Shown: one piece after another, positions 8,208 through 15,379 of the stretch | How positions within the stretch are numbered: the first letter of the stretch is position 1 | Layout of the letters: every line of letters begins with the position of its first letter | Origin: Candidatus Woesebacteria bacterium GW2011_GWB1_39_12 | GTDB lineage: Bacteria > Patescibacteriota > Microgenomatia > UBA8517 | DNA: 41,760 nucleotides | NCBI GenBank assembly: GCA_000993405.1 | Contig: LBWB01000012.1 | Location: 101,777 to 143,536, forward strand | Direction of reading: 5' to 3' | Notes under the pieces: model-generated | Database searches by the model: none | Told to the model about the DNA's origin: nothing | Seen by the model: only the letters and a program-made list of their open reading frames with translations | Translations under genes and position numbers: made by a program

Positions 8208-9398
8208 CTAAAGTTCGCAGGAAGTAACTGTCTCACCGGCAACACAGGTATCTGTTCCCGCATTGCCTTTAAGAACGTCATGGTCGGTTCCGCCGTCGAG
8301 ATAGTCATTTCCGCTGTCTCCTTCCATCTCGTCGTTTCCTTCCTGACCGTACATTTCATCGTCTCCCGATTCGCCCGACATATTGTCATTCCCGGTTCCC
8401 CCGTACATTTTGTCATTGCCTGCACCTCCCGATAAAAGATCATTATCTTCTTCGCCATAAATTTCGTCATTCCCGGCCGCTCCTTTAATCTTATCCTCCC
8501 CAATTCCACCCCAAATTTTGTCGTTCTCACTGCCTGCGTCAATTTTGTCGTTGCCGGCGCCTCCGTAAATAAGGTCGTCTCCCGAACCGCCATCCATTTT
8601 GTCATTCCCATCATTGCCATACATAAGATCATTTCCGCTTCCTCCTTCCATATCGTCGTTTCCGTTGCCTCCGATTACGACATCATTTCCTTCTCCGCCA
8701 TCAAGCTCTCTGTCATTCCCTTCTGCGCCTACTACACAGTCATCTCCGTTATCAGCGTCAACCCGATCTCTTCCACCCTTGGCTAAGATAAGCTCGCTTG
8801 CCGGAGATCCGTCTATATTGTCGTTTCCTTCGGTTCCTTCAATCACATTGGTTATTTTTCCGGCAATTAACTTACATTCTTCGGGAATCTCAACAGGCGG
8901 AAGTTGGCTTCTCCAGATGATGTCAAAGACGACTTTTGCTTCCTGATAGTCATTTCCTGCGTCAGCCGGAAATTTCACTTTTACTCTGAAATTTTTATCT
9001 GTTCCGGGAGAAAATGTACCAAGACTAATTGGAGGCAAGTCAAACAAATCTTGAAGTTTACCGCTGAAGACAGTGCTCGAAAGGCTCATTTCAACAATTT
9101 CTATATCTAAAATTTCTGCAAAATTCTTTTCCTCTGCCGTTTTGAAAGCAGTCATTTCTACATCCTGGGAATCAGAACCCGTAACTTTAACGTTAAAAAC
9201 TTTTTCAGGGACTTCATCCCCGGGAAACATGTTGCTAACGACAAACATGGGATCAGGCGGGGATCCGCCATTATAGGTAATGAATAGGGGATCGTCTGCA
9301 TGAATTACGTTTACACGACTTTGGGTATATACGTAATAAAGCCCGTACAGGACAAAAGGCAGAAGAATCAAAGCCAGTATTTTACTTTTGTTTTTCAT
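8208..9398 (-). CDS. Secreted protein: CalY/TasA-like region plus RTX calcium-binding repeats
   Basis: A 396-residue protein. Residues ~5-22 form a signal or anchor helix. Residues ~30-165 are a beta-rich region resembling the camelysin/TasA fold (PGDEVPEKVFNVKVTG, FSPGTDKNFRVKVKFP). From ~180 to the end run about twenty nonapeptide-type RTX repeats (GGxGNDxx), for example GGEGNDVVIGGNGNDDM and GGAGNDKIYG-like units. RTX repeats bind calcium and fold outside the cell. The tail TDTCVAGETVTSCEL holds two Cys. No RTX type I secretion genes are near, so export is probably Sec/SipW. The start is ATG 9398 rather than TTG 9467, because the 23 extra residues cross a hairpin-rich spacer. Confidence 0.85.
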   Translation of the reverse strand: MKNKSKILALILLPFVLYGLYYVYTQSRVNVIHADDPLFITYNGGSPPDPMFVVSNMFPGDEVPEKVFNVKVTGSDSQDVEMTAFKTAEEKNFAEILDIEIVEMSLSSTVFSGKLQDLFDLPPISLGTFSPGTDKNFRVKVKFPADAGNDYQEAKVVFDIIWRSQLPPVEIPEECKLIAGKITNVIEGTEGNDNIDGSPASELILAKGGRDRVDADNGDDCVVGAEGNDRELDGGEGNDVVIGGNGNDDMEGGSGNDLMYGNDGNDKMDGGSGDDLIYGGAGNDKIDAGSENDKIWGGIGEDKIKGAAGNDEIYGEEDNDLLSGGAGNDKMYGGTGNDNMSGESGDDEMYGQEGNDEMEGDSGNDYLDGGTDHDVLKGNAGTDTCVAGETVTSCEL

Positions 9399-9404
9399 AC
9401 TATA

Positions 9405-9463
9405 TGACCTTGCAGGCCTTCGGCTCTGAGGCTCAGGCTCGAAGAGGTCGTACCCTTCAAAAA
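9405..9463 (-). repeat. Hairpin-rich spacer between the signal peptidase fusion and RTX genes
   Basis: Outer arms GACCT/AGGTC and inner arms CTTCG/CGAAG, with GAGCCTCAGAGCC between, make a nested inverted repeat just upstream of the RTX start. It resembles the other short palindromic repeats scattered through this window. A ribosome-site-like AAGG lies at its 3' side on the minus strand. Confidence 0.45.
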
Positions 9464-10774
9464 TCAACTCCCTGGCGTGGGAGGATTTGTATCAAAAAAA
9501 TCGCTTCCTAGATCATTATCAAAACCGTCAGGAACTCTTTCCAAGGAATGACCCTCGGCAACATCCGAAGATGAAGGGTTTAAAACAGAAACATCAGTTC
9601 CATAACTCATTTGATCTATAATGTTTCCTAGAGAATCTCTTAATACAACCCTATCGCCACCATTTGCCAAACCATTTCCAATAATTTCGCCTAATTGTAT
9701 TTTCTCAGCTGAGTCGGGGATTGTCCAAAGTACGAAAACGTTGGCAGCTTTTGCCAAAATTGCGAATTGCCCGGAAGCTAAATTTCTATTACTTGTGCTA
9801 ATTGTTCTTTGCGTTCCCGAGTTATCTTCTATCTTCCAATCCTTAAGGTTGACAGTTTGAGCAGATTTATTGTAAATCTCTACCCATTCAAACGTATTTT
9901 CGTCAGATCCTGGAGGTTGAACATGATCAGCATCAACATCATAATAGACCTCGTTAATAACAATGTCTCCAGGTTGAACAGTAGGAGTAGGGGTGGGCGA
10001 ACCCCAGGTTGATGCCTGGAAAACATTGCCTTGAGAAGTTTCCTTGTCGGAGAAAAAAGAGGAGGCGAGGCCGGCAAACACAAGTGCTGCACCGAAAATC
10101 GGAACTATGGCAGTAGCTTTATGCAATCCGCCGTTTTTAGCTTTGAGGGTCGTACCCTGTAAACTATACTTGAGGGTATGACTCTTACGATCAAATAGTC
10201 TTCTTTTTAGAATCGATAATGTTTTAAAGATTTCCTTTAACAAACCTTTTAATTCCTCATAAATAACAATGGTCGCGGGAACAATGACCAAAAGCAAAAA
10301 ACCATAAGGCTGTTTGGCGAAATTAGCTACGTAGCCTAAGTAGGGGAGAGTTAGCGCGACTTTGCCGACAATTTGGTCATTGGTTATACTTCCCGAGTCA
10401 AAATCTTCGTTTGCGTCTCCTGCGGTTAGATAGACGGGGTCGGAATTGATCCCGTCAGGATAATTTTTTACCTGTATTCTGTGGGTTATTACGTTTTTCG
10501 CGTCCTTTTTGTATGAAATAATTTCACCCTGATTATAAGTTTCCGCTTTCCTGGTTATAACTATGCTTCCGGTTTTTACTGCAGGCTCCATTGAACCTGA
10601 TTGAACAATGAAGGCTTTTGGTAATGAACCCGGTTCGGCGAATCTGGACCGTACCTGGTACGGATCAAATTGCGCTACATCCAATACAAGATACGAGGCC
10701 ATTGCAGAAAAAGCGAAAAGGACCAGCGAAAGTAGTCCGATGAAAAATTTTAGGCTGACATTTTTAAAATTCAT
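9464..10774 (-). CDS. SipW-type signal peptidase I fused to a TasA-like signal and a lamin-tail domain
   Basis: 436 residues in one frame. Residues 8-31 are a membrane helix. Residues ~53-150 are a SipW/eukaryotic-type signal peptidase with nucleophile Ser61 (VQSGSMEP), His98 (VITHRI) in place of Lys, and Asp120 (TAGDAN). A second helix spans 157-172. A basic inner loop leads to a TasA-like signal (ATAIVPIFGAALVFAGLASSFFSDKETSQGN, shown in two parts: helix 221-238, then SSFFSDKETS). A PT-rich linker follows, and residues ~268-415 form a lamin-tail (LTD) domain (DIVINEVYYDV, FEWVEIYN). Protease and probable substrate are therefore one polypeptide. PYQVRS (38-43) comes from an inserted repeat. 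AAAGGAGTG precedes the ATG. Confidence 0.83.
   Translation of the reverse strand: MNFKNVSLKFFIGLLSLVLFAFSAMASYLVLDVAQFDPYQVRSRFAEPGSLPKAFIVQSGSMEPAVKTGSIVITRKAETYNQGEIISYKKDAKNVITHRIQVKNYPDGINSDPVYLTAGDANEDFDSGSITNDQIVGKVALTLPYLGYVANFAKQPYGFLLLVIVPATIVIYEELKGLLKEIFKTLSILKRRLFDRKSHTLKYSLQGTTLKAKNGGLHKATAIVPIFGAALVFAGLASSFFSDKETSQGNVFQASTWGSPTPTPTVQPGDIVINEVYYDVDADHVQPPGSDENTFEWVEIYNKSAQTVNLKDWKIEDNSGTQRTISTSNRNLASGQFAILAKAANVFVLWTIPDSAEKIQLGEIIGNGLANGGDRVVLRDSLGNIIDQMSYGTDVSVLNPSSSDVAEGHSLERVPDGFDNDLGSDFFDTNPPTPGS
10145..10186. repeat. Inverted repeat inside the peptidase fusion gene (linker)
   Basis: GTCGTACCCT and AGGGTATGAC pair over 10 bp (one G-T) around a 14-base loop that contains TGTAAAC at its edge. 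It encodes part of the basic cytoplasmic linker (SLQGTTLK) between the peptidase and the TasA-like signal, where extra residues are harmless. Confidence 0.55.
10631..10663 (+). repeat. 33-bp dispersed element, copy 1 (inside the signal peptidase gene)
   Basis: The element is CGGTTCGGC, 9 variable-rich bases, then the 15-base palindrome CCGTACCTGGTACGG (10649-10663). It matches 32401-32433 in uvrB at 28 of 33 positions. On the coding minus strand it adds PYQVRSRFAEPG to the region between the first helix and the catalytic domain. Confidence 0.8.
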
Positions 10775-10817
10775 TTCTAAATCACTCCTTTACTAATACA
10801 TGAGTTTCGCACATATT

Positions 10818-10840
10818 GTCATTCTGAACTTGTTTCAGAA
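10818..10840. repeat. Dispersed palindrome in the spacer before the signal peptidase gene
   Basis: ATTCTGAA and TTCAGAAT flank CTTGT. The sequence resembles a short imperfect palindrome family that I recall as scattered in many bacterial genomes (not checked). It lies between the CalY1 stop and the peptidase gene start, in the untranslated spacer. Confidence 0.5.
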
Positions 10841-10857
10841 TCTAAATGATATCTGTA

Positions 10858-10872
10858 CCGTACCAGGTACGG
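10858..10872. repeat. 15-bp palindrome, intergenic copy
   Basis: CCGTACCAGGTACGG is the same palindrome that forms the core of the 33-bp element in the peptidase and uvrB genes. Here it stands between CalY1 and the peptidase fusion, without the CGGTTCGGC arm, followed by another hairpin (GCCGGGCAGCGGC). Confidence 0.7.
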
Positions 10873-10918
10873 AATTATCTTCTCCAGCCGGGCAGCGGCT
10901 AGAAAACAGTTTTGCGTC

Positions 10919-12148
10919 TTAGTTATCCGTGTCGTTGTAATGAACGTAAACGTTACCTTCAAACAGATAACTTCCTGGGTTCCATGCTGTCATCGGACCA
11001 GTTGACGGATTGCCACCATTATAATCTGCTGATAATACCAACCAGATTTTGGCACCTGTCGCAAAATTACCATCTGGTAGAGTTGGTAAATCTACACCTA
11101 AATCAGGATTGCCTGCAAAAGCAATATCTCCGCTCGCATTTGTAGTACCTTCGCCTATAAAGGCTCCAGGATTATTTCCTGGCCAACCATCAGCATAATA
11201 GATCAAGGCATAATCTGTAGTAGGGGCTAAACCTTTACCTGTTAAGGTATAGTTGAATGTTGCACTATCACCAGCCCAAGTAAGATCAGCGTAGATCTGG
11301 TCTTGATCAAGAACGGTCCATGGTCCACCCTGTACTTCGACCTCATTTTCAAGGCGTAAAGTGTTAGGCTTAGGTTCTACACTAGGACACACAAACTTTG
11401 TGTTGTTGCGTGATTGTTCCACATAGAAAGAAACATCAGCCATGTATTTATCAGTTTGGATGATATTACCAACTACTCCCGGAACATTCCATGCAACTCC
11501 AAGGTAGTAATTGTTACTTCCTACTAATGGGTCGTTAGGTAAACCGGTAAACACGTTTGGACTTACGCTATCTGCTAAAGCCCATGTGGTTGGAGTTAAA
11601 GGACCAGTCCCTTCGGTAAGTAACCGATCACACCCTTCTTGATAGATGTTATCTCCCGGTTCAGCACCCTCTTCTTCTGGATTAACTGCAGGGCTACATA
11701 TATCGGCCCAAATTTTGAATTGCATATTTTGGGCGAGTTCACCGTCAAAAAGGCTGTCGGTGTTTGCAACGTCTCCTGCTTCCAGTTCTGGCTCGTTGGT
11801 AGTTACATCATCATTATGTGTAGGAATGATGTTGACACAACCCCATGCGTTGTTATCGTAAACGTGCAAGGAAATTGTCCCTTCGCCGAAATCTCCGGGC
11901 TTAATATCCCTTAAATCAAAGAATTTTTCGGCTAAGGTTAAGTCCTTAAGTTCCCAAGTCCCAGCATTTGGATGACCATCAACTTCTTTGTTGTAGTAAC
12001 CATCATAATCGACCTTAAGATCGATTGCTCCGGCCTGTAGTACATTTCCCTTTGATGTCTCCGTGTCACTGAAGAAAGCTTGAGTTGCAAAAACGGCAAT
12101 TACCGCAATCACTCCAATAGTAAATAAACTCAATAGAGCTTTTTTCAT
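10919..12148 (-). CDS. Camelysin/TasA-like (CalY family) matrix protein with extra C-terminal domain
   Basis: 409 residues. The N-terminus is a SipW-type signal (MKKALLSLFTIGVIAVIAVF) followed by ATQAFFSDTETSKGNVLQAGAIDLKVD, the hallmark of camelysin/TasA proteins. The beta-sandwich core includes FDLRDIKPGDFGEGTISLHVYDN and LAQNMQFKIWADIC. After about residue 255 there is an additional ~150-residue beta-rich domain (LRLENEVEVQGG to YVHYNDTDN) that I cannot name. It probably forms surface fibres or a matrix after cleavage by a SipW peptidase. I choose the ATG at 12148; a GTG at 12166 lies in the ribosome-site-like AAAGGGGGTG. A long structured leader precedes it. Confidence 0.83.
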   Translation of the reverse strand: MKKALLSLFTIGVIAVIAVFATQAFFSDTETSKGNVLQAGAIDLKVDYDGYYNKEVDGHPNAGTWELKDLTLAEKFFDLRDIKPGDFGEGTISLHVYDNNAWGCVNIIPTHNDDVTTNEPELEAGDVANTDSLFDGELAQNMQFKIWADICSPAVNPEEEGAEPGDNIYQEGCDRLLTEGTGPLTPTTWALADSVSPNVFTGLPNDPLVGSNNYYLGVAWNVPGVVGNIIQTDKYMADVSFYVEQSRNNTKFVCPSVEPKPNTLRLENEVEVQGGPWTVLDQDQIYADLTWAGDSATFNYTLTGKGLAPTTDYALIYYADGWPGNNPGAFIGEGTTNASGDIAFAGNPDLGVDLPTLPDGNFATGAKIWLVLSADYNGGNPSTGPMTAWNPGSYLFEGNVYVHYNDTDN

Positions 12149-12181
12149 AATTTTAAATATATTCACCCCCTTTCTTGTTAG

Positions 12182-12378
12182 GCTCGTTTTTCAACGAACT
12201 TTCCCAATCAAGGGGCTAAACTCGTTAGTTTCTTTCTGAGTTCGGCCTCCAGTCCCTCGATGGTGAGCAAAGTCGAACCACTCGGGACTAGTGGACTTAA
12301 AAGTCCCCTAGCTTGGGTGGGCAAGAGAGTTCCGAGTCGAAACTCATTTATCTCTTTGACCCCACCCTTAAACGCTAG
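12182..12378 (-). ncRNA. Highly structured intergenic/leader RNA between CalY2 and CalY1
   Basis: Read on the minus strand, a nested domain (12378-12308) has CTAGC/GCTAG, GGGTGGG/CCCACCC, CAAAGAGA/TCTCTTG and an apical GAGT-TTCG-ACTC hairpin. It is followed by GGACTT/AAGTCC (12306-12293), by AGTCCC/GGGACT with a further arm (12289-12251), and by GTTCGTT/AACGAGC (12199-12182) just before the ribosome site of CalY1. Almost the whole 240-base gap can pair. It could be a 5' leader, a processing or stability element, or clustered dispersed palindromes. Confidence 0.5.
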
Positions 12379-12389
12379 AGAATAATATA

Positions 12390-13262
12390 CTAAATATCGT
12401 TTGGTTTAGCACCCTCACACAAGAATTGCTCGTTGTGCCTTGCCTGAACAGCAGTAAACACTACGTCACCAGTTACCAAATCGGTTTGTGATGCGTTATT
12501 TACAGGTTTACCGTCGCATGTAATACCTGAATTTGCAATTGGTCCTACAGGAGTGTTATTTCCTGCCGGTCTGGGAGCTAATCCCAAAGTACCAAAACAA
12601 AAGGCTTTACCAATAAATACGTCCTGGCCTGCGGCAATTGGTTGTCCAGTACTTGAATCTGCAAGTACCCAATCGCCACCCAACGTGTCGGCTCCTTCCC
12701 CCTGTCTTATAACTGTTTCACCTTCCTCTAATACATTGTCTCCGTCATCATTCCAGAAAACAAAATGGAGATTTTCTGCAAGTTCTCCATCAAACGAGTC
12801 TGCATTCCCCGGTGCTCCCGGATCCGTACAAGTTGGATCATCGAACAACTCCGGCTCAGTACATGTGTTGTCATCGTCTTTTGTGAGTTTTGCACTTGCA
12901 CAAACCCAAGAAGGATTATCTACGTGTAAACTAATCGTATCCTCTTCCCAATCACCAGGTTTTAAGTCTCGAAAGCTGAAAAATACATCTCCTTGCCCAA
13001 GATCTTTCAATTCCCATGTACAAGAACACGGTACACCATCAGGACTACCGCCCCATGTTGATGGTGCCTCTGGTTCTTCACCGGTGGGCAAACATGCTTG
13101 ACCATTGTAGTAACAAGTGTTATCAATTTTGAGATCGAGTGCACCAGCTACCAAAACATTTCCGGTTGATGTTTCCGTGTCGTTAAAGAATGCCTGAGTT
13201 GCGAAAACAGCAACGATTGCTACAACTCCGATTGAAAATAAACTTAATAAAATTTTCTTCAT
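12390..13262 (-). CDS. Camelysin/TasA-like (CalY family) matrix protein
   Basis: A 290-residue precursor with signal MKKILLSLFSIGVVAIVAVF, then ATQAFFNDTETSTGNVLVAGALDLKID as in CalY/TasA. The core keeps FSFRDLKPGDWEEDTISLHVDNPSWVC and LAENLHFVFWNDDGDNVLEEGE, an acidic Asp-rich stretch that may bind calcium. Cysteines are frequent (CYYNGQACLP, PCSCTWEL), unlike classic TasA. The start is ATG 13262, preceded by GGTGAAAAAG. An upstream TTG would prepend 17 non-signal residues and was not used. It lies in line with CalY1 on the minus strand. Confidence 0.85.
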   Translation of the reverse strand: MKKILLSLFSIGVVAIVAVFATQAFFNDTETSTGNVLVAGALDLKIDNTCYYNGQACLPTGEEPEAPSTWGGSPDGVPCSCTWELKDLGQGDVFFSFRDLKPGDWEEDTISLHVDNPSWVCASAKLTKDDDNTCTEPELFDDPTCTDPGAPGNADSFDGELAENLHFVFWNDDGDNVLEEGETVIRQGEGADTLGGDWVLADSSTGQPIAAGQDVFIGKAFCFGTLGLAPRPAGNNTPVGPIANSGITCDGKPVNNASQTDLVTGDVVFTAVQARHNEQFLCEGAKPNDI

Positions 13263-13334
13263 CTTTTTCACCAACGATCTAATCCAGAGGCTTTTTAAGT
13301 AAAAGCTTGGCAATTAAGGGTTTTACCCCTTATT

Positions 13335-13361
13335 ACCACGTTCATGTAAACTGAACGTGGT
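13335..13361. terminator. Strong hairpin after the 85-codon gene (possible terminator or attenuator)
   Basis: ACCACGTTCA (13335-13344) and TGAACGTGGT (13352-13361) form a perfect 10-bp stem with loop TGTAAAC. It lies 14 bases beyond the stop of the minus-strand gene at 13376 and before CalY2. There is no clear T run, so termination is uncertain. The same loop appears at 31060-31066. Confidence 0.5.
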
Positions 13362-13375
13362 GTAAAGAGTAAATC

Positions 13376-13633
13376 TTATTTTCCTTGTGTATTCAAAGTA
13401 ATAAATTCACCTGTTTCAAAATTGTAAATCGCATTTCCTTTACGGCTGTAATCGATAGGATAAACACCACCCCAATCAAATTGTCTGACAATATTTAGAA
13501 GAGCAGCTACGTGCTTTTTCAAATCTTTATTATTCGTATCTTCGTATAAGTCGGGGACAACTGAAAAATATTCATTTCTCCACCATGTACGTTTTTCTAC
13601 TGAAGTTTGATATTCTTTGCTATCCAATCTCAT
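13376..13633 (-). CDS. Hypothetical 85-residue protein
   Basis: I do not recognise it. From MRLDSKEYQT the sequence looks like a genuine compact alpha/beta protein: WWRNEYFSVVPDLYED, then a helix DLKKHVAALLNIVRQFDWGG, then YNFETGEFITLN at the end. Two Trp in a row, a balanced composition and the absence of repeats argue against chance. A longer frame upstream overlaps the VWA gene and has poor composition, so I take ATG 13633. No ribosome site is obvious. It may be the remains of a larger gene, as it sits between two surface-protein genes and has no signal peptide. Confidence 0.55.
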   Translation of the reverse strand: MRLDSKEYQTSVEKRTWWRNEYFSVVPDLYEDTNNKDLKKHVAALLNIVRQFDWGGVYPIDYSRKGNAIYNFETGEFITLNTQGK

Positions 13634-13709
13634 ATGTTTAAAAAGACTAAATTTTATGCAGTTACTGCGGCAGCATTTTTTAAGATAAACAGAATAAGCT
13701 TGGTATGGA

Positions 13710-15179
13710 TTATTCGCAAAGATCAAGTCCGGAAAGAATTGTTTGCAGTCCTGCGTAATTTGCTGCCGAGTAGTAATGTCCTGCATCATTCGCAATTTCT
13801 GTCTGAAGATATGTTGCGTCGACGTCGGAACCGACTCCGACGACGAATATTTCAGAACCTGCAAGTCGCGCGGCATCAGCTGAATTGGCTGCAGCTACTT
13901 CCGATGAGTCAGGCGCGGGTGGCGATTCGGGTCTATTAGGATTACCGTCAGTTATGACAATCATTTTGTCCGGAGAGGTTCCATCCGTCCTGTCATGAAG
14001 ATCTCCCGGATTATTAAGTTCTCCTTTTGCCAAATCAATTCCTTCTTTAAGGTTTGTCCAGCCGCCTGAAATAAGGGTATCAATTGCCGTTTTTACGGTA
14101 GTACCGTCATCATTTAGGTGCTGGTTAAGGGAACCGAATGTCGCAAAGCTTGAAAATCCGGCATGAACTCCGGTTGTTGATAAGCCGAGTGAATCAATAA
14201 AAGCTTTGGCAGCAGTCTTAAGATCCCCTAATTCTGTTAAACTTATGCTGCCCGAACGGTCTAAGACGAGCATCACATCCGCTTGTCCGCAGGCTAGGGG
14301 AGTGGGGGAAGGAGTAAGAGAAGGGCTTACTTTTGGTGTTCCTGTAGGAGGAGTAGGTGTTACTCCGGAACAGCTGAAATTGGGGTTATTTCTTGCCTGA
14401 ACGGCTGAAAAGCTGATATTTCCCATAACTTTATCTGTTTGAGTAGCGTTATCCAATAATGACCCGTCACAATTAACTCCTCCTGTTGAATTTGCGGGCG
14501 TCCTAGGACTGTCTGCGCCTAACCCGTCCTGTGCAAGAGGAATGGGTTGAAGTAAGTTTCCGTGACACCAGACTTTACCTATATAGTATGTTTTTGAAGG
14601 AGATAAAGGTCCGGGAGTTCCCCAAAAGTTTGTCAGAGAATCGGCAAGAGTAAAAAGCCTTTTAGGCGAGAATTGTTCAAAAGTCGGCCCTTTTACTAAG
14701 TTGGGGGATTCGTCGGTTTCAAGAACATTGTCTCCGTCATCAGGCCACATCATAAAAAATGTTCTTTGGGCGAGTTCTCCGTCATCAGGGTCACCATCAG
14801 GGTCATTACAACCGTTTAAGTCGTCTTGTATTTCAGGCTCCGTACAGCTTTCATCGTCATTTTCGGTAGTTTCAATCTCCATACAGGCCCAGTAATCATT
14901 TTCGGCATGAAGACTAATTGTGTCTTCACCCCAATCGCCGGGTTTAATATCTGTGAAGTTAAAGAAAAGCTCATCGGTTAGGTCATCAAGACTCCACGAA
15001 GTTCCTTCGTTTAAAACTCCGTTGTAATAACTTTCATTGTCTATTTTTAAGTCTAAAGCGCCGGCCTGAAGAATATTATCTTTTGAAGTTTCAGTGTCAG
15101 AAAAAAACGAGCTTGTTACGCCTAAGGCTAAAGCTGTGACGACTCCTAAAGTGATGATAGAAATTAAAATTTTCTTCAT
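13710..15179 (-). CDS. CalY/TasA-like protein fused to a von Willebrand factor A domain
   Basis: 489 residues. The signal MKKILISIITLGVVTALALGV is followed by TSSFFSDTETSKDNILQAGALDLKID, the CalY/TasA hallmark, and by the core motif FTDIKPGDWGEDTISLHAEND. A Pro/Thr linker (residues ~285-297) leads to a VWA domain with an intact metal-ion-dependent adhesion site: DRSGS near residue 306 and ITDGNPN near 407. The domain ends close to the C-terminus (LSGLDLCE). VWA domains mediate divalent-metal-dependent binding, so this looks like an adhesive variant of the matrix subunit. It begins the minus-strand island and is divergent from the second SipW gene. Confidence 0.87.
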   Translation of the reverse strand: MKKILISIITLGVVTALALGVTSSFFSDTETSKDNILQAGALDLKIDNESYYNGVLNEGTSWSLDDLTDELFFNFTDIKPGDWGEDTISLHAENDYWACMEIETTENDDESCTEPEIQDDLNGCNDPDGDPDDGELAQRTFFMMWPDDGDNVLETDESPNLVKGPTFEQFSPKRLFTLADSLTNFWGTPGPLSPSKTYYIGKVWCHGNLLQPIPLAQDGLGADSPRTPANSTGGVNCDGSLLDNATQTDKVMGNISFSAVQARNNPNFSCSGVTPTPPTGTPKVSPSLTPSPTPLACGQADVMLVLDRSGSISLTELGDLKTAAKAFIDSLGLSTTGVHAGFSSFATFGSLNQHLNDDGTTVKTAIDTLISGGWTNLKEGIDLAKGELNNPGDLHDRTDGTSPDKMIVITDGNPNRPESPPAPDSSEVAAANSADAARLAGSEIFVVGVGSDVDATYLQTEIANDAGHYYSAANYAGLQTILSGLDLCE

Positions 15180-15299
15180 CAGACTAAAATATGGGATACT
15201 AATCTCAGGGCAGGAGATTGATAATAACTATTTAAGATTATTATCTAAACTAACATCACATTAATAAGCTGTCAAGAGTCATTTAACGCTCAAAATCAG

Positions 15300-15330
15300 T
15301 AATTATTAATTAACTATAATTTAATAATTA
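15300..15330. repeat. AT-rich inverted repeat in the divergent intergenic region
   Basis: TAATTATTAA (15300-15309) and TTAATAATTA (15321-15330) are perfect inverted arms around an 11-base loop. The repeat lies between the divergent CalY-VWA and SipW genes and just upstream of the TTGACT -35-like hexamer at 15339, so it could be an operator. Confidence 0.4.
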
Positions 15331-15338
15331 TGACTGTA

Positions 15339-15369
15339 TTGACTGGAAAGAACTTTCACCTCATACTAT
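15339..15369 (+). promoter_or_regulatory. Likely promoter of the second SipW gene
   Basis: TTGACT at 15339-15344 stands 17 bases from CATACT (15362-15367), which overlaps TACTAT (15364-15369). The ATG at 15380 follows 10-12 bases later. This is a good housekeeping-type promoter match. Confidence 0.5.
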
Positions 15370-15379
15370 CGGCATTAAT

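Noticed and set aside
8132-8632. Long minus-strand frame overlapping the RTX repeats
   Set aside because: It is a shifted-frame shadow produced by the repetitive RTX sequence; it has low-complexity Met/Thr-rich composition and no homology-like motif.
9399-9467. N-terminal extension of the RTX protein from TTG 9467
   Set aside because: The extra 23 residues cross a hairpin-rich spacer, precede a normal signal sequence, and the ATG at 9398 gives a canonical signal peptide.
12553-13101. 182-codon plus-strand frame opposite CalY2
   Set aside because: Ser/Pro-rich antisense shadow of a clear CalY coding region; no start signals.
13634-13876. Upstream extension of the 85-residue gene into the VWA gene
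   Set aside because: The extension overlaps the VWA coding region in another frame, has chance-like composition, and the conserved-looking part begins at MRLDSKEY.
15180-15379. Promoterless gap or small RNA gene between divergent surface genes
   Set aside because: Apart from the AT-rich inverted repeat and a promoter I see no stable GC-containing fold or open frame with a start signal.
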